Source of the DNA: Monocercomonoides exilis
Taxonomy: Eukaryota; Preaxostyla; Oxymonadida; Polymastigidae
Reading direction: 5' to 3'
Assembly (NCBI GenBank): GCA_001643675.2
Contig: LSRY02000048.1
Coordinates: 124,001 to 188,000 of the forward strand
Length of the DNA: 64,000 bases
A model generated the notes under the pieces. It saw only the letters and a program-made list of their open reading frames with translations. It searched no databases and was not told the DNA's origin. Position 1 is the first letter of the stretch. Each line of letters opens with the position of its first letter. Position numbers and translations under genes: made by a program. Positions 11,705 to 23,335 of this stretch are shown one piece after another.

Positions 11705-12853
11705 CTATGGTTCAAATTCCGAGGAGTCTTCTCCTGTTCCAGCTCCAAAAGGATCTGAATCCTCGCTTTCTGATTTTAAAAGTTCATCTTCAGTATCTTC
11801 TTCATTACTATTTCCCAAAATATCATTAATATCAGGAATTTCTTCATTTTCATCAACTTCATCATCATCAATTTCCAGTTCAAATTCATCTTCAGATTGA
11901 AAATTTATTTCTTTTTCGATGAATTCTCCGTATGAAAGAAAACCTGATCTTTTCACAATGAACGTTGCAAGCACTCCAGGAATGAACCGCTCTCTCACTC
12001 CATATCTTGGAAAAAAAGATCGCAAATGTGCCCACATTCCTTCGATAGTGTTCGTATTGGCTTTTGTAACGGGATCAACGTAATGACGTTTGTGGCAGAC
12101 GGTTTGGTGTGTGTAACCAATTTCTCCTAAGCAAGTGTATGCTTTCCACTCGTCGCTGATTATTGTTGTTCCTTCTTTGATTCTATTTTTTATTATAGGG
12201 ATTAATGTCTCTTTTTTTCGATTAGGCACAATGACAACGAATTTTTTTCCTAATTCTTCTTCGCCTTTTCGTTCGACCGCTCCAAATATCCACATCAATT
12301 TTTTCTGCTTTCCTAATTCAAAAAATAGTTATATTCACAACAAATAAATTAATATTTATGAAAACAAAATATATATTCGATGTAAAAACCTTTTTGTATT
12401 TCCGTCTCCTCCATGCTGCTTCATCAATTTCCACTATTTTGCCTTCCCCTCCAATTTTTTCATTTCTGTAATTTAAGTAATTTAACGCTGTCGACCTTGC
12501 AACACTTGTCCAGTATCCAATCGTCATTTGAGATACATTTAACATCATGCCAATTTGCCAATCTTTGATTTCAAGCCAAAACATCAAAAGAATCATCATC
12601 ACAGTGGAAATAGGCAATTTTGAAGACTCCAGAGTTGTATTTTTAAAGCAGGAAACACTTTTCTTGCACTTTGGGCACTTCGGGAATCTTGAATGTCCCC
12701 TTCCTTTACAGATATATTTGACTTTTTGCAGTGTTGACAAACTGCAAAAACCTTAGGTAAATATTGTTGTATCCATTTCCAAGATGATTCTTCAGATGAA
12801 AATGTTTCATACAGCGCATGACATTCCTTTTTGAAAGGTTTTTTCCAAGACAT
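11705..12853 (-). CDS. Merlin/IS1595-like (ISXO2-type) transposase, with intron and one frame shift
   Basis: A minus-strand gene starting at ATG 12853. The N-terminal part reads MSWKKPFKKE to VFAVCQHCKK, the first Cys pair of a zinc ribbon. At the A-run at 12721-12730 the frame must move back by one base to continue as VKYICKGRGHSRFPKCPKCKK, which supplies the second Cys pair. The core has IVEIDEAAW (first Asp), IISDEWKAY (second Asp) and TIEGMWAHL (Glu), the DDE layout of the Merlin/IS1595 group. An 82-bp intron fits 12308-12389: GTTTTT at the start, AG at the end, phase 0, joining RKYKK to QKKLMWIFG. The C-terminus is a 60-residue acidic tail ending EDSSEFEP. The gene is close to intact. 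The frame shift is either a real event at the ribosome, a one-base loss, or an assembly error. Confidence 0.8.
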
Positions 12854-12989
12854 CTAATTTTTGATCCACAAAAATTTTGTGATCAAACCCATTTTTTATG
12901 TGATTTTGAGAAAAAATTATATTTTTTATTTTGTCAAGTGGATGCAAAGCGCAGACAAAGTACAAAATATTATTAAACCTAATAAGCAA

Positions 12990-14216
12990 TAGATTGTGAA
13001 AATGATTGAAAGAATCAAAAATATTTGGTATGCTTATTCTATGCTTATGCCAACAAAAGCTCTTTTGTTAATATAACTGTTTATTTTTTCACTTTTTTAT
13101 TTTGATTATTTAAAACTTGTTTTATTATGATCAGCAAATTTTTTCTTATCATATCAATATATTTTTATGTGAAAAATAAAAAGAATTGAATAATTTTATG
13201 CTTTTGTGTTTTTTCCAAAAATAATTGATAAACAATAAAAATAAAAAAATTTGACAACATGAAATTCAACATGTTTCAATTAAAAACATTAATATTTTAT
13301 TTCAATTTTTATATACGTCATTTGCAAATAATAAATTAATAAAAATAAGAGAAGAATGTACTTTTATTTAAATATGATCAATCACCAGGAATATTTGATA
13401 TTTGCATTGACTCAGTCAAATCGATTTTTGTCTGGTTAATCGAATATTACTAATTTTTATCGAATTTCCCTCAATCTCACCGAGGGTGAAATTGTGATTT
13501 TTATGATCAAAAGTTGTGATCGTTCATTTTTTTGTATTGTTCGTATTTAACCTTATTAAAGTTATTATTGTTTAATTTTTTAATATGTTACTATTTAATT
13601 TGTGTTTTTATTCTCTATTTATGGTATTTTTTTTGTGTTTTTCAAGTTTGATTCAGGTTTTTGAAAACTTCACATTTTTGTAATTGTGACGTTGTTATCA
13701 GCTTTATCTCTTGAAATGATGAAAAAATAGAAAGCATTTTATATAATTAACGTTTGCGTATTATAATAATTATCACTTTTTCATTTTCATAAAATGCTTT
13801 CATTTTTCACTTTTTTTCTTGTGCAGATTGTTTTTTACTCTATTGTTTTTTGATGTTTTGATATTTTCGAACAACAAACAACAAATAAAAAGCTATTTAT
13901 TCATATTATTCTCTTATTTGTTTTTTGTAAGGAAATCTGAAAGATGTTTTCAAAAACATATGATTCTTTTTTTGGAATGTTCAATAGCGAAATGGGAATT
14001 ATCAAAATCACATTTTGTATGTGACATTAATTATTTAATCTTAATTTAAAACGAATTGAATGAAAATAATTCACGAAAAAATCATTAAATTTGTTATTCT
14101 TAAAAATTGAAAAAACATCCAATTTAAACAATTATATATTATTTTAATAAAGCATTAAAAGAGAAATAACAAAGTTTTAACTTGAAATATTTTTTGTTCA
14201 ATTAATGATCAGGAGA
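12990..14216. other. AT-rich spacer
   Basis: No supported gene over about 1.2 kb. An inverted pair, AAAGCATTTTAT and ATAAAATGCTTT, lies at about 13733-13800. TTGACTCAGTCAA, a short perfect palindrome, lies near 13408. Confidence 0.45.
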
Positions 14217-14231
14217 CCCAGAATGGAAATG

Positions 14232-14331
14232 ATCGGATGTGACTGAGTCACATCCAATTTGACTGCGTCTTAATGGCATTAGATCAATCTTATTGGATGT
14301 TGACCGATCTAATGCCACTTGACGCAGTCAA
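14232..14331. repeat. Two adjacent stem-loops
   Basis: GGATGTGAC TGA GTCACATCC is a perfect 9-bp hairpin. It is followed by a longer inverted repeat in which TTTGACTGCGTC and GGCATTAGATC on the left meet GATCTAATGCC and GACGCAGTCAAA on the right (about 23 of 25 bases paired). The region is not coding. Confidence 0.7.
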
Positions 14332-14513
14332 ATCAATCAAGTTCTATTTGACAACTTCTGAATTGAGTATGTGATTTCAAATTCATCACGAAAATTACAT
14401 TAAGAACAATCTTATTCAAGTTTCACACATCTTTTCCAAATTTGGATCAACTTTTTTTGGTCGTTTTCAGGAATTATCAAATCTTCCATGTTGATCAAAC
14501 TTTTTTTCTATTT

Positions 14514-14753
14514 GCGTAATTCTTTTTGAAAAGTCGCAAATGTTTAATTTTCATATAAATCAAAAATTTCACATTTTGCTCACATTTCTGTTTCCACTCA
14601 CGAATCTTCTTGAGAATGTTTGAAATTACATTATCCAGAAATTGATTCCATTAAAGTGAAGTTTGGTGTATGTTAACATAATTTTGAGAAAAATTAGAAA
14701 ATTTTTATTTATTTGAAAATTTAACATTTGCGACTTTTTATAAAGAATTACCT
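14514..14753. mobile_element. 240-bp MITE, GGGT family B
   Basis: The left end is GCGTAATTCTTTTTGAAAAG and the right end is its inverted complement apart from a few changes. The arms continue into GTCGCAAATG and CAAAAATTTCA. ATTT flanks both sides (14510-14513 and 14754-14757). The subterminal sequence matches the outer element at 24615-25111, which is also 240 bp once its insertion is removed. No coding capacity is seen. Confidence 0.75.
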
Positions 14754-14757
14754 ATTT

Positions 14758-15588
14758 GTTTATCTTTGTAAAAAAAAAGTGTTGTTGTAATTTCAAAAGT
14801 GTGTTAATAAGTATCAATTAATCAGTTTCCACATTGTTTTTCTTTGTTAAATCTGTTCAAAAAGCCGACTTCATTTGTATTCATTTTTAGTGTTTTCCAC
14901 AATGTTAATAAAAGCATTTTTCAATCATCTGAGGGGAAATTCAAATTGTTGAGTGAAATAATGAAATTCACCTTGGTTCAAATAGTGAATTTCATCAATT
15001 TCCAATAAAAGAGATCTTTTTTCATATCATTTTGTATTTTTTTGACAATGAAATCATAATTAAAAAAGGAAAAAATCTTTAACAGCTTGTTTTTGTTATA
15101 AATAAAATTGCGTTAGTGTGTTTCAATAATAAAATATTAATTGCATAATTTATGACTCGATAGCAGCTCCTGAAACACGCTGTGAGTGATTACTTATTCT
15201 TTCTGGAGAGTTATTGAAGCAGCAGCAGAAGAAGAAGAAGAAAAAGAAAAAGAAAAAGAAAAAGAAAAAGGGGAAGAAGTGGAAGCAGGAAAAATAGAAG
15301 GAAAACAATCAGATTATGATAAATTGAAAAATCTGATCAATTCCCATTGATTTGGCAAATGCCACGATTTGGAGAAATCTTTATGATCATCGCTTTCGAT
15401 TTCTTTTTCTTTTTCATTCATATTTTTCTTTCCTCTTTCTTCTTTTTCAATGATCTTCAATTTTTTTTCTCATTTTCATTCTTTTCTGAAGAAACTCGAA
15501 TATCTGGTTTTTCGTCGATATCAGAAAATTTTAAAATATAAATTATTGATATTTGTGTAATATAAAAAATTTTTAGGCATTTTTATTA
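14758..15588. other. AT-rich spacer with a Glu/Lys-codon repeat
   Basis: An interrupted GAAAAA/GAAGAA purine repeat lies at about 15222-15275. The plus-strand reading around it (EEEEEKEKEKEK) ends at 15346. No homologous gene is recognised. Confidence 0.4.
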
Positions 15589-16726
15589 TCAATATAATAA
15601 TAGAGAAAAAAAGGAAAGCAGGCCTTTTTTTAAAACACGAATGGATGTGCTTCTGGAGGCAGGTGAGGAATATGGATTGAGTCGGTTTTTAAGTCGAATT
15701 CGATATTGTTCATTAGATCTTTGTTTTGCTTCATGTCTCTGAATGTTTAGAACTTGAAGATCGGTGATAATACGAAGATTTGCTTCCATATCGCTCGTAG
15801 TTAGTGTGTTTTGTTAAATATGGAAATTTGTTAGACAAGCAGCTGCAGCAAAATAACTTCCAATTTAATCAGTATCAAATAGCCAGTTTTGTCGAAACAC
15901 AGCAAAAATCGTTTTCATTCGCCCAAAAAATCTTTCTATAATAACCACATGTTTCGCCAACTCTGGGGCTCCTGCTTGTTTTGTAATGACTGCACCAAAT
16001 TCCGACTTAACTCTCATATAAGCCGAATCTGCAATAATTTTCGATCCTCCAAGCTTTGAACAGAATATGGGATAATCGTCCTTGAAAATTGTGTAGTTAT
16101 GGGATTAACCAGGGAAAATGTCATAAATTGCACTTGCAGTTCCAACTTTTAAATTCACTCCAGCTTTAACCTTTGTGCAATTTACATGGTGTTTTCCACT
16201 GAAGAATTTTTTTTGCGTGATAATGTTCTTTTCGGTCTGTTGGTCGGTATAATCGTGCAATCCACAGCCAGTGAAACATCTCTCAATTCGTCAGCACGAT
16301 CATGCCTGTTAGTTAAAGAAAAATATCAATTAGCAGAAATTCGATATCTTTTGCAATGCTATGAAGAAGTTGTGCTGTTGCTCCAAGAGTTTATTGGTGG
16401 GATGATGCTTGATGATGAGTTAGAGTTGAAGAACCTAGATATAGAAAATTTAGAAGAAGAAATAGTTGATCATCAAAATTGCTAATTGTTTTTTCTCTTC
16501 CTCTATGTTGAATTGTTTCGTGTTGAATAATTCGAATAAGAAGATCACATTCGTTTCTGGCAAAACCAGTGAGACGAAAGAACACTTGCAAAGGGTTTTC
16601 AATACGTTTTAATGCATATTGGATTACCGTTTCTTTTTTAATTACTTTTTTAATTTCAACATGTTGCGGAAGTGCGATTCTTTTTTCCACGTGCTCCAAA
16701 ATATCCAAATATTTGTTTTGTGACAT
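15589..16726 (-). pseudogene. Harbinger-like DDE transposase, copy 1, decayed
   Basis: The minus-strand reading starts MSQNKYLDILEHVEKR at ATG 16726 and continues as FFRLTGFARNECDLLIR and NFDDQLFLLLNFLYLG. Later blocks in changing frames give VDCTIIPTNR (first Asp), IIADSAYMRVKSEF (second Asp) and VVIIERFFGRMKTIF (Glu). The C-terminal part is RQNWLFDTD, an in-frame TAA, IGSYFAAAACLTNFHI, a second TAA, and then RLKNRLNP. The order and motifs are those of the DDE_Tnp4/Harbinger group. The Trp codon of RQNWLF is TGG here, but TGA at the same place in copy 3. There are several frameshifts, one of them at an A-run near 16200, so the copy is dead. Confidence 0.8.
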
Positions 16727-16759
16727 TGCAAAAAAACACTCTTATACTGGAAATTGATC

Positions 16760-17738
16760 ACAATTCCATTACTCATAAATCGGTTTGAAGATCAATTTCC
16801 CAACATTTTATCAATTGAAATTTTCTGAATCAATATGAAATTGATTATGACTTATTGAAATTGCATTATTATAAACACAATTTTGTTTATCCTCAAATGA
16901 AATTGATAGAGAAAATTTGAAAAAGGAAAATTGAGACAAAAACGATATGTCCATGTTATAACGTATTGTGAATATCAAATCATTTTTGATCTTACTATTT
17001 CGTCGTGATTAATTCAAAACGGTTGTGGTTTTATCACGAAGGGCCGTTTCGCGGATTTTTGAAAATGATGTTTGTTGATCATATATTTTTTTTTCTTTCC
17101 ATTTCTTATAAATAACGTTTCAAATATATGCAGCATTAAGATATGTTTTGAATTATTGAATTTTGAATGTTTATTCATGATCATTATACTCAACTTTTTT
17201 CAGATCTTACTATTTTTTAACAATATCATTTTTTTGACTTATCAAGGTGGAAAACATAACCTACATCGGAAGTTCAAAGTGAATTTGCTTTTTTAATGAA
17301 AGTATCTATGAAACAGAGATTCACAGCAACGTCTTTACTTATATAAAAAACTTTTGCGTTGAATATCACTAATAACATTTTTTCATATCATTTTGGGTTC
17401 AAAACGTGAAATAAAGTTCTATTTTTTAAGTTATTTTTTTAAACAAAAATCGTTTTTTTCAAATAATTGTTAGTTGTTTATTGTGTTAAATAATTGATGA
17501 AAAATATACAAAAAGGAGAGGGGAAAACTTTTGGAGAAAAAACAAACGTAATAAATATAAAAATTTAAGAAAAGATATTAATTTCGATGAAAATATATAA
17601 AAGACAATTATTTAAGGACTGTAAACATTCAAAAGACACTCGAGAACAGTTTGCTTGTGTTGGTATTGTTTTGAACTGGGGACTTTTTGATTTTTGCAGG
17701 ATTTTGCTGGTGCTTTTGCAATACACAAACAATCGTTA
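16760..17738. other. AT-rich spacer
   Basis: No supported gene. There is a GC-richer phrase, AAGGGCCGTTTCGCGGA, at about 17038. No clean repeat ends are seen. Confidence 0.45.
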
Positions 17739-18266
17739 TCAGTAGTCTGGCTGTGTTCTGTTTGAATAAACTGAGTGGAAGAAGGAGGATGGATAGAGGA
17801 AGTGTGATAGGGTTTTATTCTTTGAAAGTTCGAATTGTTCTAGATTGAGGGATCGTGGTTGCGATAATGAACTTGAAGGCTTTTGCTTTCCCAATGTTGG
17901 TTGAGACGAATGAAAACTTGGATTAGTTTCAATTGAACTTGACATTGATGGAAGAGAAAAAATTGAAAGTGGAGAAGAAGTTAAATGAATTGTATTAGTG
18001 GAAGTTTCTCCTTCATTCATAAATGTTTCTTGTGATGATTGCAACTCAGATGAATGAGAAAGTGTTGTTTGATTAGAAATAAGAATTGTCGTTGGATATT
18101 GTGGAGATACAGATGAAGCTGGTTGAGTTGTTGATGAAGATGATGTTTCATATGAAGAAGAAAAAAGGTTATGTTTTGGTGGGAACAGAACAGAAGAAGA
18201 ATTAGATGATGTTGAAGTTATAAAAGAAGAATTGCAAGAAGAAAAAGTTGCTTGGCAGACTTCCAT
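17739..18266 (-). CDS. Ser/Thr-rich hypothetical protein, 175 aa
   Basis: An open frame from ATG 18266 to TGA, unusually long for a non-coding stretch in this AT-rich DNA. It is rich in Ser, Thr, Pro and Gln with no charged clusters, no predicted membrane segment and no recognised domain. It lies about 340 bp downstream of Harbinger copy 2 on the same strand, much as the small ORF at 20429 lies downstream of copy 3. It may therefore be an accessory ORF of the element or a terminal exon. It could also be a chance frame of low complexity. Confidence 0.35.
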   Translation of the reverse strand: MEVCQATFSSCNSSFITSTSSNSSSVLFPPKHNLFSSSYETSSSSTTQPASSVSPQYPTTILISNQTTLSHSSELQSSQETFMNEGETSTNTIHLTSSPLSIFSLPSMSSSIETNPSFHSSQPTLGKQKPSSSLSQPRSLNLEQFELSKNKTLSHFLYPSSFFHSVYSNRTQPDY

Positions 18267-18607
18267 TAATTAGAAAGCAACCATTTCAAAAAAAAATAAA
18301 TGTTATCTGTTGCAAAACTTTCATTTCAATCAGAAATCAATAATTCTTGATTATCTTTATTCATCGTTTAAACAACTTTCTGATCTCAATAGCTTTGACT
18401 ATTTTCATCATTGATCTGTATTTTTTGCTCAAGTGAATCATCACTCGAATAAATAAATTTGTATGGTATTTAAAAAAAAATTTTGAATTATATTGTTAAC
18501 TTTAATAAAGTCAACATGAGTAAAATATGAAAATTCTAACAATCTTCAAGCGAATGCAAAGATGTTTAAGTTGAAGTTGGAGTTGAACTTGTGTTCAATC
18601 GATTAAT

Positions 18608-19622
18608 TTATCTGGCTCTGCATTTTTCATTTGCTTGTTCCTTTTTCTGTCTTTTTTCCTTAACTTTTGTAACTAGATCAGAGAGGAAAAGTTGATTTGC
18701 CTCAGAATTTTCCTCCGATAATTGGTTATGTGGCATGTGATAATTTGTTAAACAGCACGCAACGTAAAAATTTTTAGGGGACAAGGTCGACGAAATATTG
18801 AAAATTATGTTTTCTAACGACAAAAAAAAGCGTTCGACTATTTTTTCATGTGTAACAAGCTCTGGTGCTCCAACAAGTTTGTTTATTATTGTTCCAAATT
18901 CACTTTAAACACCAACATAAGCCGAATCTGTAATGATTTTTCCTCCTTGCAAGCGTGATGCGAACTGAGAGTTATGCTCACGAAACACCACATAGTTGTG
19001 AACTACTCAGTCATGAACCTTGATGACTTTGCTTGCAGTTTCCGTTTTCTGATTCACTCCAACTTCAACTTTTACACTATTATATTTGTGCTTTCCACTT
19101 TAACAATTGCTTTTTTAATTAAATTCTTTCCCTATTTTGCTCACCGGAAAAACTGAACAATTTTTAAATAAAAACTCCTCCATTTCACGAATTTTTCCAG
19201 GTCTAAAAGTGAGAAAAACATCAGATAAAGAGACTTTGATTGATCGCAAGAATGAATGAATAAGTCAAAGAGTTGATTCATGCGTTTTAAGAGGTGAGGT
19301 GATAAGATGAGAAACAGTTGGTGATCCAAAATGAAAAAAATTTTAATAGCAAGAATAATTGATTGTCCAATTTTTCAATAACTCTGCCTTCACACGGATG
19401 AGGGTATATCTCGGGTTGAACATGACGAACAAGAAGATCAAACTCACTCTATTTGAAACCAGTCATTCTGAAAAAGCCAAAATCTTCGTCAGAAAATTTG
19501 GATAATGCATCTTCAATCATGGACATTATTTTCTCTTCCACTTTTTGATGAGAAAATTTGGGTAAAACATTCCTTTCTTCAATATGAGAAAAAAATCATC
19601 CAGAAAATTAGATTGACTCATT
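18608..19622 (-). pseudogene. Harbinger-like DDE transposase, copy 2, decayed
   Basis: Minus-strand blocks in changing frames match copies 1 and 3. MSQSNFLDD is near 19620. GGKIITDSAYVGV is followed by TAA and SEFGTIINKLVGAPELVTH. VERFFLSLENIIF comes next, then FYVACCLTNYHM and a C-terminal stretch rich in Lys, Gln and Glu that ends at 18608. The second catalytic Asp (TDSAY) and the final Glu (VERFF) can be placed; the first Asp region is degraded (KNCSVFPVS). Many stops and shifts make this the oldest-looking of the three copies. Confidence 0.7.
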
Positions 19623-19624
19623 TT

Positions 19625-20428
19625 CAGAAGAAGATAAAAAAAATGATCGAATAAATACATTATAAAAAATAATTTTTGTGATCGTTTTTGTTTCACCTTT
19701 TTTTTAAATTCATAGTGAAAGAATCAAATCGTTTTATCTTTGACTTTTTTGTTTTTAGCATTTGATAAAAAGAGATTGATGAATGCCATTGCAATTGACA
19801 AAAACACAACGTTTAAGTTCCAGAAGACGTTTTTCTAATCTTGGACAAAAAATTAATTTGTTTTAAAAACAAAAATGTCAACATCTTTTTTGGAATTGAT
19901 TCAATCAAATTGGAACTTTCTCAATCTAACTTGGTCCAAAATAGGAATTACGAAATGTTTGAAAAACTGATCTTATTATTTTTTTGTTTCTTCTTTTATT
20001 TGATTCCTTCGTTTCGATTATTCACAAAACTTTGATATTTTATGCATCTATATAAAATTCATGGTGTTTTGATCTGTTTTTAGCAAATTTTGAGTTTTTT
20101 TAATAGTTCAAAAGGTTTGCATTAATTTTTAATTCTTTCACATGATATACTTACGATTAACCATTTAACGATTTCAAATGATTATTTTCACATGTTTTAA
20201 GCTATAAACAGCTGTGCCGTTTTATTTTAAATCAGGATCATTATTAATTCAATTTCAACGTTTATTTCAAATAAAACTTAAGGGAAAACAACGATTTTTG
20301 TTTCATTTCAATATTTTTCATATAAACATTCTTGTAAACAAACAATAAGTTAAATTATTTATTCTCTTTTATTTTTTTTTTTATAAAAAGGTGAATGATT
20401 AAAAAATTGGAAAAATTACTGAAAAAAA
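19625..20428. other. AT-rich spacer
   Basis: No supported gene between the Harbinger copies. Confidence 0.45.
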
Positions 20429-20737
20429 CTAATTCCTTTGTTCCAAAAGCAGCCTTAAAGGACTTGGAGTGATTCTTTTTTCCTTTTCCGCTTCTGTTAA
20501 ATGCAGTGTTGTAGGAAAAGGAGATAAAGAAGATGCAGAAGAAGGTTTAATTGATTTCCACTGACCTGGTAAATACCAGGCCATGGAATTATCATCTTCG
20601 TCACTATCATTTTCTTCCAAATCAATCCTTTTCGTTTCATTTCTATCTTTTTCTTCTTTTTCTTCTTTTTCTTCGATTTTTCGCTTTTCTTTCTTTTCTT
20701 CTTCACATTTCTTTTTCAGTGCGCCTTCCTTTTCATT
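20429..20737 (-). CDS. Charged hypothetical exon downstream of Harbinger copy 3
   Basis: An open minus-strand frame begins right after a good acceptor (ATATTTCACAG) at 20738 and runs to the stop at 20429. It starts with a Glu/Lys repeat region (EEKEEKEEKDRNETKR), then EENDSDEDDNSMAWYLPGQW, and ends with LRLLLEQRN. There is no start codon, so it would be an internal or last exon. It sits 80 bp downstream of the Harbinger transposase on the same strand and may be its last exon or a second protein of the element. The family is not recognised. Confidence 0.35.
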   Translation of the reverse strand, partial: NEKEGALKKKCEEEKKEKRKIEEKEEKEEKDRNETKRIDLEENDSDEDDNSMAWYLPGQWKSIKPSSASSLSPFPTTLHLTEAEKEKRITPSPLRLLLEQRN

Positions 20738-20817
20738 CTGTGAAATATCTGAATAAAAAAATGAGAAAATATATTGGTTGAAAGAGTTTTCAAAAAAATC
20801 ATATAAAAGATAATAAA

Positions 20818-21955
20818 TTAAAATATGGGCAATGGAATGAATAATAAACTGTCTATTTGTGCGTGAAAAGTAGTTATTGTGGGTGTAATTGACAAGCTCG
20901 GATTTAATCTGTTTTTCAATTTTATTCGATATCTCTCATTCGCTATTAGTCTTGCTTTTTGTTTTTGTAAATGCTCCGTCCACAAGTTTTCCAAAATATG
21001 CTGATTTCCTTCCCCATCTGCCCTTGTCAATGGATTTCGTAATATTTGAAAATTTTTCAAACAACAAACGACATTAAAATAATTTGCAACATTCTCAACT
21101 TCAAATAGTCATTGTCTTCGAAAGATTGAAAACAGAGTTTTCAATCGACCAAAGAATCTTTCCACAATGACTCTATGTGTGGCCAGCTCAGGTGTGCCAA
21201 CAGGATCGGTGACAATTGCATCGATATCTGTGCGAGCTCCGATGAAGGCTGAGTCTGCAAGAATCTTGGATTTACCCAGCTTTGGTACAAATATACGGTT
21301 GTGGTCTTTGAATATTGTGAAATCGTGCGTTGATTTTGTGTATATAGAACTTATCGTGCTGGCAGTCCCGATCCTGGGATAAACTTCAACTTCAGCTTTC
21401 ACACAGAAAATGTGATGCATTCCGCTAAAGTACTTCTTCAAGAATTCCTGTCTTCCTCTTGACCTATTCGTGGGAATGACTGTACAGTCAACAACGAGGC
21501 AAATTTCCTTCATTGCTTCGATTTTGTCAAGACGAAATGACAGAAACAAATCAGCTAATGAAGCTTTTAGATGAGAAATTGTTGAGTGAAGGAGTCGAAT
21601 AGACGAGTTTGAAATTGAGTTTTGGTAGTGCAATGGTGTGTGTAAAAAAATGCAAGATCTCTGATGATGGAAATTCAACAAAAGAAAAAGTTGTTCTTCA
21701 AATGTGTCGATGGATTTTGTTTTTCCTCGATGAAAAAGAGCATCATCAGGAAGAAGATGAAGAAGGAAGTCGAACTCTGAACGAACAAAGCCGGAAAGTC
21801 TGAAAAAGGCACGAGAAGGATCGTTCACTCGTTTACACGCAATATCGATTATAGAAGGGTGATCATCAGTTTTTGTTGATTCGAAGTGTTCTGGAATAGC
21901 GTTTCTTTTTTCCACGCTTTCCTTATTTTTTTAAAGAATGATTCTTGTGATATGA
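20818..21955 (-). pseudogene. Harbinger-like DDE transposase, copy 3, nearly intact
   Basis: One frame is open from about 21915 to 21109 and holds the whole core: FFRLSGFVRSEFDFLLHL, VVDCTVIPTNR (Asp near residue 143), ILADSAFIGARTD (Asp near 221) and VIVERFFGRLKTLF (Glu near 252). An in-frame TGA then replaces the Trp expected in RRQ-W-LFEVENVANYF, and the same frame continues through LQKQKARLIANERYRIKLKN to about 20818. Upstream, SQESFFKK lies one base out of frame across a seven-A run, and the expected start is ATA rather than ATG when compared with copy 1. So there are three small lesions in an otherwise complete DDE_Tnp4/Harbinger gene. No terminal repeats were found. Confidence 0.8.
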
Positions 21956-21959
21956 AAAA

Positions 21960-22606
21960 AAAATTTCAACAACAAAAAATTGATCAAACCCATTTTTTGA
22001 AAATATTTTCAGAAAAATCACAAACCCAGAATTTGTTTTATTGGTTATGATTTTATGAAATAGGTTTTATGTTGATATTTTTGGTATTAAATACCACTTG
22101 TTGGTCTAAGTCAAAGCTAATACAGCACTACAAAGCAATTTCGTTCAATGTCAAATATTTTTTGACCAAATGACACAGTCAATTCTATTTATCAGAAAAC
22201 TAAATTATTGTTATCTAATTTTTTCATTCTTTCTTATTTTTGTTTTTTCTCCGTTTTTCAACTGTGATTTGTTAAATATTTTTCAAAATATGATTTTTTT
22301 TTCTGTTTTTTATTTATGTTTTGAAATTTTAATAATAGCCAGACACTTTCCAAAATCGCGGACAATGATATTTGTTGTGAAAATGTTGATTTAAAATTTA
22401 AATATGAAAATTAAACTTTTTCTAAATTAACTTTAGAATCATTAATTTTATTTTTGGTTCATGAAAAGTGATGAAATACAGTAAATAAATAAATAAGATG
22501 GAATAATAGTACATTTATTTCACTTTTGCTTTGTCAACAAATGTTGTGTGAAAACAGACGAAAACCTTAGATATTTCTAAAAAAACATGTCAAAAACGAA
22601 AAACAA

Positions 22607-22641
<35 letters not shown>

Positions 22642-22900
22642 AGAAAAAATCGAGGCATGAGAATGGAAATAAAAGATAATGAAAGTATTATTGATATTTC
22701 AAATATTGAAATTATTCAAATCAATAAACCAAGAAAATAAAAATAAAAACTAGTTTTAATATATTAATTCATAACAAAAACAAAACTTTTTGCTTTTTTT
22801 AAGCTTTGTTGAAACAAATTCAACGTTTTTAACCGAAGTTGAATATTGAACACTCATAAGTTAACACGATCAAATGTTGATTTATATGATATGAAGAGAT
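21960..22900. other. AT-rich spacer with A32 tract
   Basis: No supported gene. A pure run of 32 A lies at 22609-22640. Confidence 0.5.
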
Positions 22901-23335
22901 CTTGCAACTTTGAAACTTATTGACAAATATCTTCTGCAGAAAATTACACTCTGCGGTGTTAATCATATCGGTGCATAAATAATCCACCAATTGAGAAGAA
23001 TGAATGGATGAGTTCCAAAATATCCTCCAAATATCAATGATACATTTCCTTATGTCAAAATGAAGATCTTTGTCTGTAAATTTGTTCTATAAAGTGTGAT
23101 AGTGCACTGAAAGACTGTGTAAAGCATTGAAGATTCGCATCCGAATGATAACAGCACACTTTGCAATGTTTTTGCATTTGAAATGGGGAAGGATCGTGAA
23201 TACCATAAAAATGTCTATAAAATCAAAATAATTAATAATATTTCCGAAAAATTTTTGCACCTGTCAGAAATTGAATTAGACAACAAACAATTCATTGAAG
23301 AAATTCGAAAATATATAAAGAAATAAGAATTGAAA
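22901..23335 (+). pseudogene. Unrecognised decayed coding segment
   Basis: A plus-strand frame reads without a stop from about 23125 (SIEDSHPNDNSTLCNVFAF) through MGKDREYHKNVYKIKI and LHLSEIELDNKQF to RKYIKK and a stop near 23324. Upstream pieces (KITLCGVNHIGA, FPYVKMKIF) look coding but are interrupted. The residue mix resembles a real protein, but I recognise no family, start codon or partner. Confidence 0.3.
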
